In this document: positions 8,666-18,378 of the stretch, in pieces
Numbering within the stretch: position 1 is the first letter of the stretch
Layout: every line of letters starts with the position of its first letter
NCBI GenBank assembly: GCA_015058845.1
Contig: SVBO01000006.1
Coordinates: 1 to 43,455 of the forward strand
Source: Erysipelotrichaceae bacterium
Lineage (GTDB): Bacteria > Bacillota_I > Bacilli_A > Erysipelotrichales > Erysipelotrichaceae
Reading direction: 5' to 3'
DNA: 43,455 nt
Notes under the pieces: model-generated
Told to the model about the DNA's origin: nothing
The model's input: the letters and a program-made list of their open reading frames with translations, nothing else
Database searches by the model: none
Position numbers and translations under genes: made by a program

Positions 8666-9229
8666 ATGCAGATTCTGAAGCAAGAAGTAAAACAAAGGAT
8701 CTTAGATTCTGCTCTTATCGAATTCTGTGATAAGGGGTATGAGAAAGCATCCTTAAGACAGATCGCACAGAGTGCTGGGATGACAGTGGGGAATATATAT
8801 GCGTACTTTAAGGATAAGAATTCCTTGATGGATGCTGTCATGGAACCGATCGTAAAGGATCTAGATAAGATGATCATAGATATTGCTAGTCATAATGATA
8901 ATACGCTAGAATATCTGCATATTGTTTCTGAACAGATCGTTTCAATTTATACAAAATATCGTTATCAGATCATGATCATTATGCGTGCTATGAATACAGA
9001 GAAATATAGTGTGTATAAGAGAAAACTATCAGAGTCTATTACTCAGGCTATTATGACTCAGATCCCTTCGATCCATGATATCTCATTAGCAAATGTGATT
9101 GCTGATTCTGTCATGGCAGGGATGTTGTCTTGTTTTCAAATGATGTCTTCTTTACCTAAAGAAGAGTCTAAGAAATTGATCTATGAGTATTTATACTTTA
9201 TGTTTCATTTAATGGAGGTAAGCAGATGA
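8666..9229 (+). CDS. TetR-family transcriptional regulator
   Basis: This is a 187-residue repressor-type protein. The N-terminal HTH is typical: 'RILDSALIEFCDKGYEKASL' followed by 'RQIAQSAGMTVGNIYAYF' and 'KDKNSLMDAV' (about residues 10-58). The helical C-terminal domain that would bind a ligand is not diagnostic. AAGGAGGA lies eight bases before the ATG. Its last codons overlap the start of the ABC ATPase in an ATGA, so regulator and exporter are one operon. It probably senses a compound handled by the exporter and represses the promoter at 8611-8642. Confidence 0.92.
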   Translation: MQILKQEVKQRILDSALIEFCDKGYEKASLRQIAQSAGMTVGNIYAYFKDKNSLMDAVMEPIVKDLDKMIIDIASHNDNTLEYLHIVSEQIVSIYTKYRYQIMIIMRAMNTEKYSVYKRKLSESITQAIMTQIPSIHDISLANVIADSVMAGMLSCFQMMSSLPKEESKKLIYEYLYFMFHLMEVSR

Positions 9230-9930
9230 GTAGTTATGTAGAATTTAAAGATGTATATAAACGCTATCAAATGGGAGAAGTAGAGATCGTTGCTAGTAAT
9301 GGCGTCAACTTCGAGATCGAGAAAGGTGAATTTGCTGTGATCGTAGGGGCTTCTGGTGCAGGTAAGACAACAGTATTGAATATGCTTGGTGGTATGGATA
9401 ATGCTGATGAAGGACAGATCTTAGTAGATGGAAAGGATATTGCTAAGTATTCTTCTAAAGAGTTAACTAAGTATCGTAGATTAGATATTGGTTTCGTATT
9501 CCAGTTCTATAACTTAGTACCAAATCTAACAGCAAAAGAGAACGTAGAATTAGCTACACAGATCTGTAAGAATCCATTACCTGCGGATAAGGTATTAGAG
9601 ATGGTTGGTCTACAAGATCGTATGAATAACTTTCCTGCTCAATTATCAGGAGGAGAACAGCAACGTGTTTCTATTGCTAGAGCCTTAGCTAAGAATCCTA
9701 AGTTATTACTATGTGATGAACCTACTGGTGCGTTAGACTACCAAACTGGTAAGCAAGTATTGAAACTATTACAAGAAACTTCTCGTAAGAATGGTATGAC
9801 AGTGATCGTCATTACCCATAACCAAGCTATTACACCAATGGCTGATAGGATCATTACTATGAAGAATTCGAAAGTAGAGTCTATTCGTATCAATAGTGAA
9901 CCAGTAGATATCGATATGATCGAGTGGTAG
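9226..9930 (+). CDS. ABC transporter ATP-binding protein (MacB/LolD type)
   Basis: This is a 234-residue ATPase that would power the adjacent FtsX-like permease. Walker A 'GASGAGKT' is at residues 41-48, the Q-loop follows in '[20 protein letters not shown]', the signature is 'LSGGEQQR' (about 141-148) and Walker B is '[12 protein letters not shown]' (about 161-172), with the H-loop in '[10 protein letters not shown]'. '[15 protein letters not shown]' is typical of the MacB/LolD/FtsE group. It overlaps the TetR gene by four bases and lies four bases before the permease. Confidence 0.95.
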   Translation: MSSYVEFKDVYKRYQMGEVEIVASNGVNFEIEKGEFAVIVGASGAGKTTVLNMLGGMDNADEGQILVDGKDIAKYSSKELTKYRRLDIGFVFQFYNLVPNLTAKENVELATQICKNPLPADKVLEMVGLQDRMNNFPAQLSGGEQQRVSIARALAKNPKLLLCDEPTGALDYQTGKQVLKLLQETSRKNGMTVIVITHNQAITPMADRIITMKNSKVESIRINSEPVDIDMIEW

Positions 9931-9934
9931 TAGT

Positions 9935-12900
9935 ATGAAGAGTGCTTTATTGAAAGATACTTTACGAGAAGTATGGAAGACAAAGAGTAGATTCTTATCG
10001 ATCGCTGCTATCGTTGCCTTGGGAACAGGTTTCTTCTGTGGGATCAAGATGACTTGTCCGAATATGAAAGACTCTGCGGATAAGTATTATCAAGAATCTT
10101 ATCTAGGAGATTTCCATATTATGGGTAACTATGGTATTACAGAAGAGGATCTGGTTGCTTTGGAAGAAGTAGATGGTGTTAAAGAGGTAGTAGGTGGCTA
10201 TTCTGTCGATCTATTTGTATATGATGAGAGTGATCAGCATATTGTAAAGGTATATTCTTATCCTAAGGGAATGGATCCGGATTCTGATGTGTTCATGAAT
10301 CGTCCTCAATTAGTAGAAGGGCGTTATCCTCAAGCAAAGAATGAGTGTGTAGTAGAGAATTCGATCAAGGCTCCTCAAAGCTTCTTTGTAGGAAATACAT
10401 TGAATTTCAAGAATGGTGATCCTGATAGTGAATTATCCGATTCATTGAATGTGAATTTCTGTAATGTGGTGGGTGTAGTAAAGAGCCCAATGTATATTAA
10501 TTTTGAACGTGGTAGTGCCCAGATCGGTAATGGTGAGATCTCCGGGTATATCATGATGTATGAAGATAACTTTACATATGAGGTCTATACAGACGCTTAT
10601 GTAGCCTTAGAAGATACTTTTAATTATTCTTCTTTCTCTGATGAATATGAGGAGTTAGTAGATACTTTTACTGAGAGATTAGAAGAACTTGGTGAAGAGC
10701 GAAGTACTCTTCGTTATCAAGAGATCATGGATGAGGCAAATGAGAAGATAGCGGATGCAGAGGTAGAGTTGGCGGATGCGAAGATCAAGATCCAAGATGC
10801 AGAAGAGGAGTTAGCAGATGGTAAGGTAACTCAGGCTACAGAGGTAGCTAAGGCTAGAAAAGAGTTAGCAGATGCTAAGCAAGAGTTGATCGATGGGCAA
10901 AAGGATTATGATGAAGCGTATGCTGAGTATATTCAAGAGATCGAGGATGCGAAGAAAGAGATCGCTGATGGTTGGGAAGAGTATTATGAGGGTGTAGCTA
11001 AGTTCCAGACTTCTAAGGTAGAGGCTAAGGCTGAGTTAGCGAGTGCACAGAAGCAAGTGAATGATCTAAAGAATCTTGCTAGTAATAGTTCACAATTGTC
11101 ATCAGGTATTACATTGGAAAATATACATGATACTAATATAAGTCAATCGGTTAGTGGTATTGCAAATGCATTGAATGCAATGCAACCTGGTAGTGGTGAT
11201 CAAATACTTCAAGCATATAATTATGCAATTATGACTAGCAATCCATCATTGATCTCAGGTGCATTATCTATGACTGGTCAATCATTAACAACTCAAGCTA
11301 ATTCTGCCCAAGACACTATCGATGATGCCTATGATAAATTAGACAGCGGAGAAAAGAAATTAGCAGATGGTTTTAAAGAATTACAAGATGCAGAGAAAGA
11401 ATTAGAAGAAGCGATCCTAGAGGCAGAACAAGAGTTTGCTGATGCACGTGTTGAATTAGAAGACGGTGTAGTTAAGATCGCAGATGCTGAAGTAACACTT
11501 GAAGAAGAAGTAGCTAAGTCTAATAAAGATATTAAAGAGGGTGAAGAGAAGATCGCAGATGCATGGGTAGAATACAATGATGCATTAGTAGAATTAGCAG
11601 ATGCTAAAGAAGAAATAGCAGATCTAGATGAAGCAGAGTGGTATGTGTTTGACCGTACTGCTAAGCCTGGATATGGTGATTATGGAGTGGATGCTGAGCG
11701 TATCGATAAGATCGCAGGTGTATTCCCATTCTTCTTTATTCTAATAGCAGCTCTTATCTGCTTCACTACAATGACACGTATGGTAGAAGAACAACGTACC
11801 CAGATCGGTACATTGAAAGCATTAGGCTATTCTAATGGTACGATCATGAGTAAATACTTATTATATGCAGCCAGTGCCTCTGTAATAGGTTCTATCATTG
11901 GATTAACGATCGGGTTCCCATTATTCCCTAAGATCATCTTTGGAGCATATTCGATCATGTATGATCTACCGGATATCGATACTCCATTCCATGTATGGGT
12001 AGCAGCCGGAGCAACAGTTGTTGCTATCATTTGCACAACTATAGCAGCATATTATGCAGGCATCAAAGAATTAAAATCACAACCGTCTCAATTAATGAGA
12101 CCAAAAGTACCAAAGAGTGGTAAGAAGATTTTATTAGAAAGATGGAAGAGCTTATGGAATAGATTCTCTTTCTCTTACAAAGTAACGATCCGTAATATTT
12201 CACGTTATAAGTCAAGAGTAGCATTAACTGTGTTTGGTATAGGTGGATGTACAGCATTGATGTTAGCAGGATTTGGATTACAACATTCTATCTCGTCTAT
12301 TGCTATAAGACAATTCAATGAGATCTTCCATTATGACATCATGGCAGCCATCAACTCTGATCTAACACGTGAAACACTAATTGAAGTAGAACAATGGATC
12401 GAAGATACACCACAGATCATAGAATATACATATGTATATAGTCAAAACATTGATGTTAAGACTGCAAAGAATAAGTACAATACAACATTATTTATAATGG
12501 AACATCCGGAATTAGCAGAAGATTTCATTAACTTTAAAGTACGTGAAACACAAGAACCAATCGAATTAACAGATAACGGTGCTATCATAAATGAGAAACT
12601 AGCTCGATTAATGAAACTGGATATAGGAGATACCTTTGCGTATGAAGTAGATGGAAATACTGCTGATATTACAGTAAGTGGTATATGTGAGAACTATGCT
12701 ATGAACTATGTGTATATGACTCCTACATACTTTATGAAAATGTATGGCCATGATATTGAGAGAAATACATTTATAGCCAATGTAAATGATCTATCAGAAG
12801 AAAGTCAGTCACTGGTATCTACTAGATTATTAGAGAATGATGAGATCCTAGGTGTTGAATATGTAAAGGAATTCGGAGATAAGTTTATGGAGCTTCTAGG

Positions 12901-13306
12901 TGCATTGAATATTATCGTATTCGTATTAATAATATGTGCAGGCTTATTAGCGTTTGTAGTACTATATAATCTAACAAATATTAGTGTCAATGAACGTATC
13001 CGTGAACTTGCTACGATCAAAGTACTTGGTTTCTATGATGGTGAAGTAAGTGCATATATCTATCGTGAGAATATTTTCAGTGCATTCTTTGGTATTGTTG
13101 TCGGTTTGATCATGGGTATCTATTTACATAAATTTGTTATTCAAACGGCTGAGGTAGATGTAGTCATGTTCGATCCAACGATCGGTAATAGTGGATTTAT
13201 CTACTCAGCAATATTAACTATGCTATTCACATTCATCGTCAACTTTGCATTACACTTTAGATTAAAGAAGATCGATATGGTAGAAAGCTTGAAATCAGTG
13301 GAATAA
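9935..13306 (+). CDS. Large FtsX-like ABC permease with coiled-coil ectodomain
   Basis: This 1123-residue protein has two FtsX-type permease modules. A first membrane helix (about 20-40) leads to an extracytoplasmic MacB-like region. An acidic Ala/Glu/Asp heptad-rich coiled coil spans about 262-570 with repeated 'ELADAK', 'KIADAE' and 'ELADG' units. Helices lie near 597, 641 and 688, then near 762, 988, 1052 and 1086. Within the coiled coil, residues about 377-458 are a Ser/Asn/Gln-rich non-coiled segment that separates two antiparallel-capable halves, suggesting a long hairpin reaching into the cell wall. Such permeases usually resist antimicrobial peptides or work on envelope substrates. 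The substrate here is unknown. Confidence 0.93.
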   Translation: MKSALLKDTLREVWKTKSRFLSIAAIVALGTGFFCGIKMTCPNMKDSADKYYQESYLGDFHIMGNYGITEEDLVALEEVDGVKEVVGGYSVDLFVYDESDQHIVKVYSYPKGMDPDSDVFMNRPQLVEGRYPQAKNECVVENSIKAPQSFFVGNTLNFKNGDPDSELSDSLNVNFCNVVGVVKSPMYINFERGSAQIGNGEISGYIMMYEDNFTYEVYTDAYVALEDTFNYSSFSDEYEELVDTFTERLEELGEERSTLRYQEIMDEANEKIADAEVELADAKIKIQDAEEELADGKVTQATEVAKARKELADAKQELIDGQKDYDEAYAEYIQEIEDAKKEIADGWEEYYEGVAKFQTSKVEAKAELASAQKQVNDLKNLASNSSQLSSGITLENIHDTNISQSVSGIANALNAMQPGSGDQILQAYNYAIMTSNPSLISGALSMTGQSLTTQANSAQDTIDDAYDKLDSGEKKLADGFKELQDAEKELEEAILEAEQEFADARVELEDGVVKIADAEVTLEEEVAKSNKDIKEGEEKIADAWVEYNDALVELADAKEEIADLDEAEWYVFDRTAKPGYGDYGVDAERIDKIAGVFPFFFILIAALICFTTMTRMVEEQRTQIGTLKALGYSNGTIMSKYLLYAASASVIGSIIGLTIGFPLFPKIIFGAYSIMYDLPDIDTPFHVWVAAGATVVAIICTTIAAYYAGIKELKSQPSQLMRPKVPKSGKKILLERWKSLWNRFSFSYKVTIRNISRYKSRVALTVFGIGGCTALMLAGFGLQHSISSIAIRQFNEIFHYDIMAAINSDLTRETLIEVEQWIEDTPQIIEYTYVYSQNIDVKTAKNKYNTTLFIMEHPELAEDFINFKVRETQEPIELTDNGAIINEKLARLMKLDIGDTFAYEVDGNTADITVSGICENYAMNYVYMTPTYFMKMYGHDIERNTFIANVNDLSEESQSLVSTRLLENDEILGVEYVKEFGDKFMELLGALNIIVFVLIICAGLLAFVVLYNLTNISVNERIRELATIKVLGFYDGEVSAYIYRENIFSAFFGIVVGLIMGIYLHKFVIQTAEVDVVMFDPTIGNSGFIYSAILTMLFTFIVNFALHFRLKKIDMVESLKSVE

Positions 13307-13331
13307 AAGTGAATATTTCGCGTTTATTTAC

Positions 13332-13360
13332 TTGCAATTTAAGTGTAAATACTATATAAT
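13332..13360 (+). promoter_or_regulatory. Sigma-A promoter of rpsO
   Basis: TTGCAA (13332-13337), a 17-base spacer and TATAAT (13355-13360) predict a start near 13367 and a leader of about 80 bases. A nine-pair inverted repeat (13307-13315 with 13325-13333) just upstream may end the permease transcript but lacks a T tail. Confidence 0.8.
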
Positions 13361-13366
13361 ATATCA

Positions 13367-13446
13367 GTCGCATACCTAGGTGATTTGAGCCCCTTGGCGA
13401 TCAACTTGGATATGTCGAGTCTTTAGATAACAGGAGGGTATTAGAA
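13367..13446 (+). ncRNA. Structured rpsO mRNA leader (possible S15 autoregulatory element)
   Basis: The leader between the promoter and rpsO can form a long imperfect stem, CATACCTAGGT (13371-13381) with ACTTGGATATG (13404-13414), with one A.C mismatch and G.T wobbles. The 22-base internal segment can form a small GCC/GGC hairpin. The AGGAGGG ribosome site follows. S15 represses its own mRNA through structurally diverse leaders in several bacterial phyla, and this arrangement is compatible. The fold was drawn by eye and the identification as an S15 site is inference. Confidence 0.5.
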
Positions 13447-13713
13447 ATGATTACTAAAGAAAGAAAGACAGAATTAATGAAGCAATTCGCTCGTAGCGAA
13501 GGAGACACAGGTTCAGTAGAAGTACAAGTAGCTGTATTAACTGAAGAAATCAACTCTTTAACTGAGCACATGAAGGTTCATAAGAAAGACTACCATTCAA
13601 ACCGTGGTCTTATGAAGAAGATCGGTCGTCGTCGTGACTTAATGACTTACCTTCGTAACAAGGATATCAACCGTTACCGTGATCTAGTTAAGGCTTTAGG
13701 TCTAAGAAAGTAA
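13447..13713 (+). CDS. rpsO: 30S ribosomal protein S15
   Basis: This 88-residue protein has the standard S15 length and binds the 16S central domain early in assembly. It carries the conserved '[17 protein letters not shown]' and '[19 protein letters not shown]' segments and '[10 protein letters not shown]' near the end. The strong AGGAGGG ribosome site lies seven bases before the ATG. rpsO precedes pnp, as in most bacteria. A strong terminator separates them, so pnp probably depends on its own promoter and on readthrough. Confidence 0.98.
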   Translation: MITKERKTELMKQFARSEGDTGSVEVQVAVLTEEINSLTEHMKVHKKDYHSNRGLMKKIGRRRDLMTYLRNKDINRYRDLVKALGLRK

Positions 13714-13724
13714 TTGCTCTTAAG

Positions 13725-13757
13725 ATCCGTTCCTTTTATAGGAGCGGATTTTTGTTA
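13725..13757 (+). terminator. Rho-independent terminator after rpsO
   Basis: ATCCGTTCC (13725-13733), a seven-base loop and GGAGCGGAT (13741-13749) form a nine-pair stem with one G.T, followed by a T-rich tail. Confidence 0.9.
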
Positions 13758-13863
13758 GTTTGGAATATTATTGAAAAGAAAATTCCGATTTTTGTTATTT
13801 TTAATAGGATTTCTAAATAATTTGTGGTATGCTTATAATGTTATGAAAAATGAGGTGAAATAA

Positions 13864-16038
13864 ATGGCAAAACAAGTATTTGAATTAGAGTTTTGCGGTC
13901 GCAAGCTACAAGTAGAAACTGGTGAGATTGCGAAGCAAGCAGGAGGGTCCGTGCTTGTACGTTACGAAGATACAGTTGTATTATCTACTGCAACAGCATC
14001 TAAGACTGCTAAAGAAGGAATCGATTTCTTCCCATTAACAGTATCTTTCGAAGAGAAGCTATATTCAGTAGGTAAGATCCCAGGAGGCTTCTTACGTCGT
14101 GAAGGTCGTCCAAGTGAACACGCAACATTAACAGCACGTATGATCGACAGACCTATCCGTCCACTATTTGCAGAAGGATTCCGTAATGAAGTACAAGTAG
14201 TAAATACAGTTCTTTCTGTAGACCAAGATATCACACCTGAAATGACAGCTATGTTTGGTGCTTCTCTTGCACTATGCGTATCTGATATTCCATTCAATGG
14301 ACCAATCGCAGGTGTACAAGTAGGACGTGTCAATGGTGAATACATCATCAACCCTACAGTAGAAGAAATGGAGAATTCCGATATCAACTTATCTGTAGCC
14401 GGTACATATGAAGCGATCAACATGGTAGAAGCAGGTGCTAAAGAAGTAAGCGAAGATGCTATGTTAGAAGCTATTATGTTTGGACATGAGTTCATCAAGA
14501 AGCTATGCGTATTCCAAAAGGAGATCATGGCTGCTTGTGGTAAACCAAAGATGGAAGTTACTTTAGATGTGATCAGTGAAGAATTAAATGCTGAAGTTCG
14601 CTCTAAGGTAGAAGATAAGTTAAAAGAAGCATTACATATTAAAGAAAAGCTAGTTCGTTATGGTACTATCGATGATCTAACTGATGGTATGGCTGAAGAA
14701 TATGAAGCTAAAGAATATACGGACGATAAGGAAAAGAATAGAATCGTGAAGCAAGTACGTGCGATCTGTCACAATGTTGTGAAAGAAGAAATGCGTCGCT
14801 TGATCACTGTAGATAAGATCCGTCCAGATGGTCGTCAATTAGATGAGATCAGACCATTAGATGCTCAAGTAGATCTACTTCCTCGTGTCCATGGTTCAGC
14901 AATGTTCACACGTGGTGAAACACAAGTTATCTCTACTTGTACATTAGGGGCTATGGGTGATATCCAGATCGTAGATGACTTAACAGAAGTAGAAAACAAA
15001 CGTTTCATGCATCACTATAACTTCCCTCCATATTCAGTAGGTGAAGTAGGTCGTATGGGTACTCCAGGTCGTCGTGAGATCGGTCATGGTGCTTTAGGTG
15101 AAAGAGCTTTACTACAAGTAATTCCTAGTGAAGAAGAATTCCCATATGCAATTCGTTGTGTAAGTGAAGTAGTAGAATCTAATGGTTCATCTTCACAAGC
15201 TTCTATCTGTGCTTCTACAATGGCTCTAATGTCTGCGGGTGTTCCTATCAAGGCTCCTGTAGCAGGTATTGCTATGGGTCTTATTAAAGAAGGCGAATAC
15301 TATACTATTCTTACAGATATCCAAGGTATGGAAGACCATGAAGGGGATATGGACTTCAAGGTGGCTGGTACGCGTGATGGCGTTTGTGCTCTTCAAATGG
15401 ATATTAAGGTAGATGGTATTTCTCGTGAGATCTTAGATGAAGCATTAGCACAAGCTAAGAAAGCTCGTATGGAGATCTTAGATGTAATGACTAAGGCTAT
15501 TGCTACACCACGTGATGAAGTAAGCGAATATGCTCCTAAACTTGCTAAGCTTACTATTCCAGTAGATAAGATCCGCGAAGTTATCGGGCCAAGCGGTAAG
15601 ATGATCAATCAGATCATTGCTGAATGTAACAATGTTAAGATCGATATCGAAGATGATGGTCGTGTAGCTATCTACCATACTGATCGTGAAATGATCAATA
15701 AGGCTAAGGGTATGATCGAAGCAATCGCACGTGTTACTAAGGTCGGAGAGATCTTCGAAGGTAAGGTAGTACGTATTGAGAAGTTTGGTGCATTCATCAA
15801 CTTATATGGTAACGTAGACGGACTTCTACATGTATCTAAGATGGCTTGGGAACGCGTAGAGAAACCAGAAGATCTAGTTAAGATCGGTGATACTGTACGT
15901 GTAGTAGTAACTGAGATTGATGAGAAGAACAGAGTCAATGTATCTCGTCGTGATCTATTACCTAAACCAGAAGGATATGTAGAACCAACACGTGAAAAGA
16001 AACCTTTCCAAAAGAAAGAGGATAAGAAACGTCAATAG
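13864..16038 (+). CDS. pnp: Polyribonucleotide nucleotidyltransferase (PNPase)
   Basis: PNPase is a trimeric phosphorolytic 3'-5' exoribonuclease. The 724 residues show both RNase PH domains ('[13 protein letters not shown]' near 79, '[11 protein letters not shown]' near 94, 'MFTRGETQ' near 348 and '[11 protein letters not shown]' in the second). A helical linker, a KH domain ('[15 protein letters not shown]', about 575) and an S1 domain ('[15 protein letters not shown]', about 635) follow, with a Lys-rich tail. GAGGTGAAATAA precedes the ATG. A TATAAT at 13834-13839 marks a probable promoter with a weak -35. In Bacillus ylxY, mlpA and ymxH follow pnp before spoVFA; none is present here. Confidence 0.98.
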   Translation: MAKQVFELEFCGRKLQVETGEIAKQAGGSVLVRYEDTVVLSTATASKTAKEGIDFFPLTVSFEEKLYSVGKIPGGFLRREGRPSEHATLTARMIDRPIRPLFAEGFRNEVQVVNTVLSVDQDITPEMTAMFGASLALCVSDIPFNGPIAGVQVGRVNGEYIINPTVEEMENSDINLSVAGTYEAINMVEAGAKEVSEDAMLEAIMFGHEFIKKLCVFQKEIMAACGKPKMEVTLDVISEELNAEVRSKVEDKLKEALHIKEKLVRYGTIDDLTDGMAEEYEAKEYTDDKEKNRIVKQVRAICHNVVKEEMRRLITVDKIRPDGRQLDEIRPLDAQVDLLPRVHGSAMFTRGETQVISTCTLGAMGDIQIVDDLTEVENKRFMHHYNFPPYSVGEVGRMGTPGRREIGHGALGERALLQVIPSEEEFPYAIRCVSEVVESNGSSSQASICASTMALMSAGVPIKAPVAGIAMGLIKEGEYYTILTDIQGMEDHEGDMDFKVAGTRDGVCALQMDIKVDGISREILDEALAQAKKARMEILDVMTKAIATPRDEVSEYAPKLAKLTIPVDKIREVIGPSGKMINQIIAECNNVKIDIEDDGRVAIYHTDREMINKAKGMIEAIARVTKVGEIFEGKVVRIEKFGAFINLYGNVDGLLHVSKMAWERVEKPEDLVKIGDTVRVVVTEIDEKNRVNVSRRDLLPKPEGYVEPTREKKPFQKKEDKKRQ

Positions 16039-16046
16039 GTAATTCA

Positions 16047-16074
16047 GGATACTGTGTCATACAGTATCCTTTTT
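16047..16074 (+). terminator. Rho-independent terminator after pnp
   Basis: GGATACTGT (16047-16055), loop GTCAT and ACAGTATCC (16061-16069) form a nine-pair stem followed by five T. Confidence 0.92.
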
Positions 16075-16110
16075 AATTAGTCATTTACCCAGTGATATAT
16101 TGGAATATGC

Positions 16111-16119
16111 CATATAGTA
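16111..16119 (+). promoter_or_regulatory. Sporulation-type -10 element before dpaA
   Basis: CATATAGTA fits the CATAnnnTA -10 pattern shared by sigma-E and sigma-K. The Bacillus dipicolinate operon is sigma-K dependent, so the element is expected. No convincing -35 is seen at standard distance (an ACC at 16087-16089 is about 21 bases upstream). Transcription from here would exclude the ATG at 16123. Confidence 0.4.
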
Positions 16120-16134
16120 ATAATGGGTGATAAT

Positions 16135-16917
16135 ATGAAGATCGGTGTGATCAATAGTGATAGTAGGCAAAAAGCTATAGCAGAGCAATTACAAAGCTAT
16201 GGGATAGAGGTATATAGAATAGAGAGTGAAGAGGATCTTAGACAATATGATGTACTAGTATTACCGATAAAGGGGTGTAATGAAAGATATGAAGTATCAT
16301 TACACACAGGTACATTACAGTTAGATCAGTACTTCAAACAATATCCAGATATTCGCATATTCACAGGGATCCCTAATCGATACCTAGATACATTAGCAGT
16401 ACCTGTTATCTATTTAATGGAGATAGAAGAAGTAGTACTTCAAAATGCTGTATTAACAGCCCAGGGTGTATTAGCCGAAGTGATCAGGTATATGGATATA
16501 CCATTAAGACAATTAGAAGTAGATATAATTGGCTATGGAAGATGTGGGAAAGAGATCGTAGAACTATTGAGTCCTATTACCTCTTGTATAAGAGTGATCG
16601 TGAAGGAGAATAGAGTATCGGAAATACGCACTAATATAGCTAATGAAGTACTCTCTTATGAACAGTGGTGTGATATGACTCCCTCTATGTTGATCATTAA
16701 CACAGCCCCTAGTAAAGTGATCACTCAGGAGATCATGCAAAGATGGCACACTAGCCCTATCATACTAGACATAGCTTCCTCTCCTGGAGGAGTAGACTAT
16801 CCATACGCTATCTCTCAAAATATACAAGCAATACTATTACCATCACTTCCTTCTATCTATTCTCCCATAAGTGCAGGTAAGATCTTGGCAGATGCCATCT
16901 ATAAGGAGCTACTATGA
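16135..16917 (+). CDS. dpaA: Dipicolinate synthase subunit A (SpoVFA)
   Basis: DpaA with DpaB converts a DapA product to dipicolinic acid in the mother cell; DPA fills the spore core. The 260-residue protein begins 'MKIGVINSDSRQKAIAEQL' and has a C-terminal Rossmann domain with 'DIIGYGRCGKEIVELL' (about 140-155) followed by 'LIINTAPSKVI' and 'LDIASSPGGVDY', all typical of DpaA. An in-frame ATG at 16123 lies 12 bases upstream; GGGTGAT at 16125-16131 suits the ATG at 16135. It overlaps dpaB by four bases (ATGA). Confidence 0.93.
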   Translation: MKIGVINSDSRQKAIAEQLQSYGIEVYRIESEEDLRQYDVLVLPIKGCNERYEVSLHTGTLQLDQYFKQYPDIRIFTGIPNRYLDTLAVPVIYLMEIEEVVLQNAVLTAQGVLAEVIRYMDIPLRQLEVDIIGYGRCGKEIVELLSPITSCIRVIVKENRVSEIRTNIANEVLSYEQWCDMTPSMLIINTAPSKVITQEIMQRWHTSPIILDIASSPGGVDYPYAISQNIQAILLPSLPSIYSPISAGKILADAIYKELL

Positions 16918-17507
16918 GTAAGAAATTAGCAGTAGGGATCAGTGGATCCTTCTGTAATCATTCAAAATGCTTAGAAGTCTTGCAAGAACTACAACAACAA
17001 GGGTATGACATTAGTATCGTAGTAACCCCTAATGTACTACAATACGATACTAGATTTGGAACAAGTAAAGATTTCTTGAAGAAGTTAGAAGAGATCACAC
17101 TCCATCCACTCATCACTACCATCGTCGAAGCAGAATGGGCCGTCAATCAGAAACAATTCGATCAAATGTTGATCATGCCATGTACAGCCACAACACTCTC
17201 TAAATTAACACATGGTAACTATGAGAATGCAGTGATCTTATGTGCTAAAAGTCTATTACGCAATCAACATCCGATTACCTTAGCAATTGCGAGTAATGAT
17301 AGTCTAGGGATCAGTGGAGTGAATATTATGCAGTTAATGAATACTAAGAATATCTTCTTTGTTCCATTTGGACAAGATGACTATAAGAATAAACCTAATT
17401 CCTTGGTTTCTGACTTTACTAAGGTTTTAGATAGTATAGAAAGTGCGTATCACAAAGTACAACTACAACCTGTATTACTAGGTCCTAAAGGAGGAGAACA
17501 TGTCTAG
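16914..17507 (+). CDS. dpaB: Dipicolinate synthase subunit B (SpoVFB)
   Basis: DpaB is a flavoprotein-like (Dfp/UbiX fold) subunit that acts with DpaA. The 197 residues begin 'LAVGISGSFCNHSKCLEVL' and include the 'LLIMPCTATTLSKLTHG'-like stretch (about 84-100) and 'IASNDSLGISGVNI' typical of the subunit. The start overlaps the dpaA stop, and the end overlaps dapA by eight bases, so three genes are translationally coupled. This assigns the downstream dapA to spore DPA synthesis, at least in part. Confidence 0.93.
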   Translation: MSKKLAVGISGSFCNHSKCLEVLQELQQQGYDISIVVTPNVLQYDTRFGTSKDFLKKLEEITLHPLITTIVEAEWAVNQKQFDQMLIMPCTATTLSKLTHGNYENAVILCAKSLLRNQHPITLAIASNDSLGISGVNIMQLMNTKNIFFVPFGQDDYKNKPNSLVSDFTKVLDSIESAYHKVQLQPVLLGPKGGEHV

Positions 17508-18351
17508 ATTCTTACTATATACAGCCTTAGTAACCCCGTTTACAGAAGAAGATCTGATCGACTTTGATGCATTAGGGAAGTTAGTAGAAAGCCAAATAGA
17601 AGCAGGATATGAAGGATTGATCGTACTAGGAACAACAGGAGAAGCAGCTGCGCTATCCTTAGATGAGAGAGTCATGGTAATTCGATATTTACGCAAGATC
17701 ATTCCAGATACAGTGAGTATGATCGTAGGAGTAGGTAGCAATAATTTAGAAGAAACATTACGAAATATTCAAATAGCTAGTGAACTTAAAGCAGATGCTG
17801 TACTAGTAGTGACTCCATATTATGTATGTCCAAATCAAGAGGGATTGTATAGGTATTATGAAAGGATCGCAAAGCATTGTCCATTACCGATCTATTTGTA
17901 TAATGTGAAGAGAAGATGTGGGGTAGAGTTAGAACCTAAGACAGTAGATAGATTGATCAGTAAATATACGAATATTATAGGCTTAAAGCAAGCAGGTGGT
18001 GGGTATGATCAATATGTGTATTTGAAGAAAAAGTATCCTCATTTCCAATTGTTTAGTGGGGATGATGGTAAGATATTTGAGGCTATGGAATTAGGGTTTG
18101 ATGGTATTATCAGTGTACTATCCAATGCACTACCAGAAGTATTTGTAGAGTATCGTAAGAAGTTTAATAGAAAAGAGTATGAAGGAGATCTAAAGGATCT
18201 TGAGTGGATGTGTGGGGTGTTATATAGTGAACCTACTCCAGCACCTACTAAGTATGTATTGAGTAGAAGAGGCATAGGAAATGGGAAGTTACGATTGCCT
18301 TTGTGTGAGGTAAGTGATGAGTTGCGTGATGTGTTAGAGTATTTAGTATAA
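17500..18351 (+). CDS. dapA: 4-hydroxy-tetrahydrodipicolinate synthase (spore-linked)
   Basis: DapA condenses pyruvate with aspartate semialdehyde, giving the precursor of lysine, diaminopimelate and DPA. The 283-residue TIM barrel shows 'VLGTTGEAAAL' (about 47, the Thr-Thr pair), the Tyr in 'VVTPYYVCPNQEG', 'YNVKRRCGVEL' (the Tyr and third-shell Arg, about 131-141) and the Schiff-base Lys in 'IIGLKQAGGG' (about 160). 'KRRCG' deviates from the usual 'PSRTG', and the active-site Arg is kept. It overlaps dpaB by eight bases. In Bacillus asd and dapG separate dpaB from dapA; here they are absent, so aspartate semialdehyde must come from elsewhere. Confidence 0.92.
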   Translation: MSRFLLYTALVTPFTEEDLIDFDALGKLVESQIEAGYEGLIVLGTTGEAAALSLDERVMVIRYLRKIIPDTVSMIVGVGSNNLEETLRNIQIASELKADAVLVVTPYYVCPNQEGLYRYYERIAKHCPLPIYLYNVKRRCGVELEPKTVDRLISKYTNIIGLKQAGGGYDQYVYLKKKYPHFQLFSGDDGKIFEAMELGFDGIISVLSNALPEVFVEYRKKFNRKEYEGDLKDLEWMCGVLYSEPTPAPTKYVLSRRGIGNGKLRLPLCEVSDELRDVLEYLV

Positions 18352-18378
18352 GGTCCTTTAAATAGGACTTTTTCTTTT
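18351..18378 (+). terminator. Rho-independent terminator after dapA
   Basis: AGGTCCT (18351-18357), loop TTAAAT and AGGACTT (18364-18370) form a seven-pair stem (one G.T) with a T-rich tail. The following 100 bases up to the next promoter show no gene. Confidence 0.8.

Noticed and set aside
10991-11577. Minus-strand frames opposite the permease coiled coil
   Set aside because: Ser-rich translations are the expected antisense of Glu/Ala/Asp-rich repeats; no start signals are seen.
13962-14528. 188-codon minus-strand frame within pnp
   Set aside because: Antisense shadow of the conserved PNPase; no ribosome site or family resemblance.
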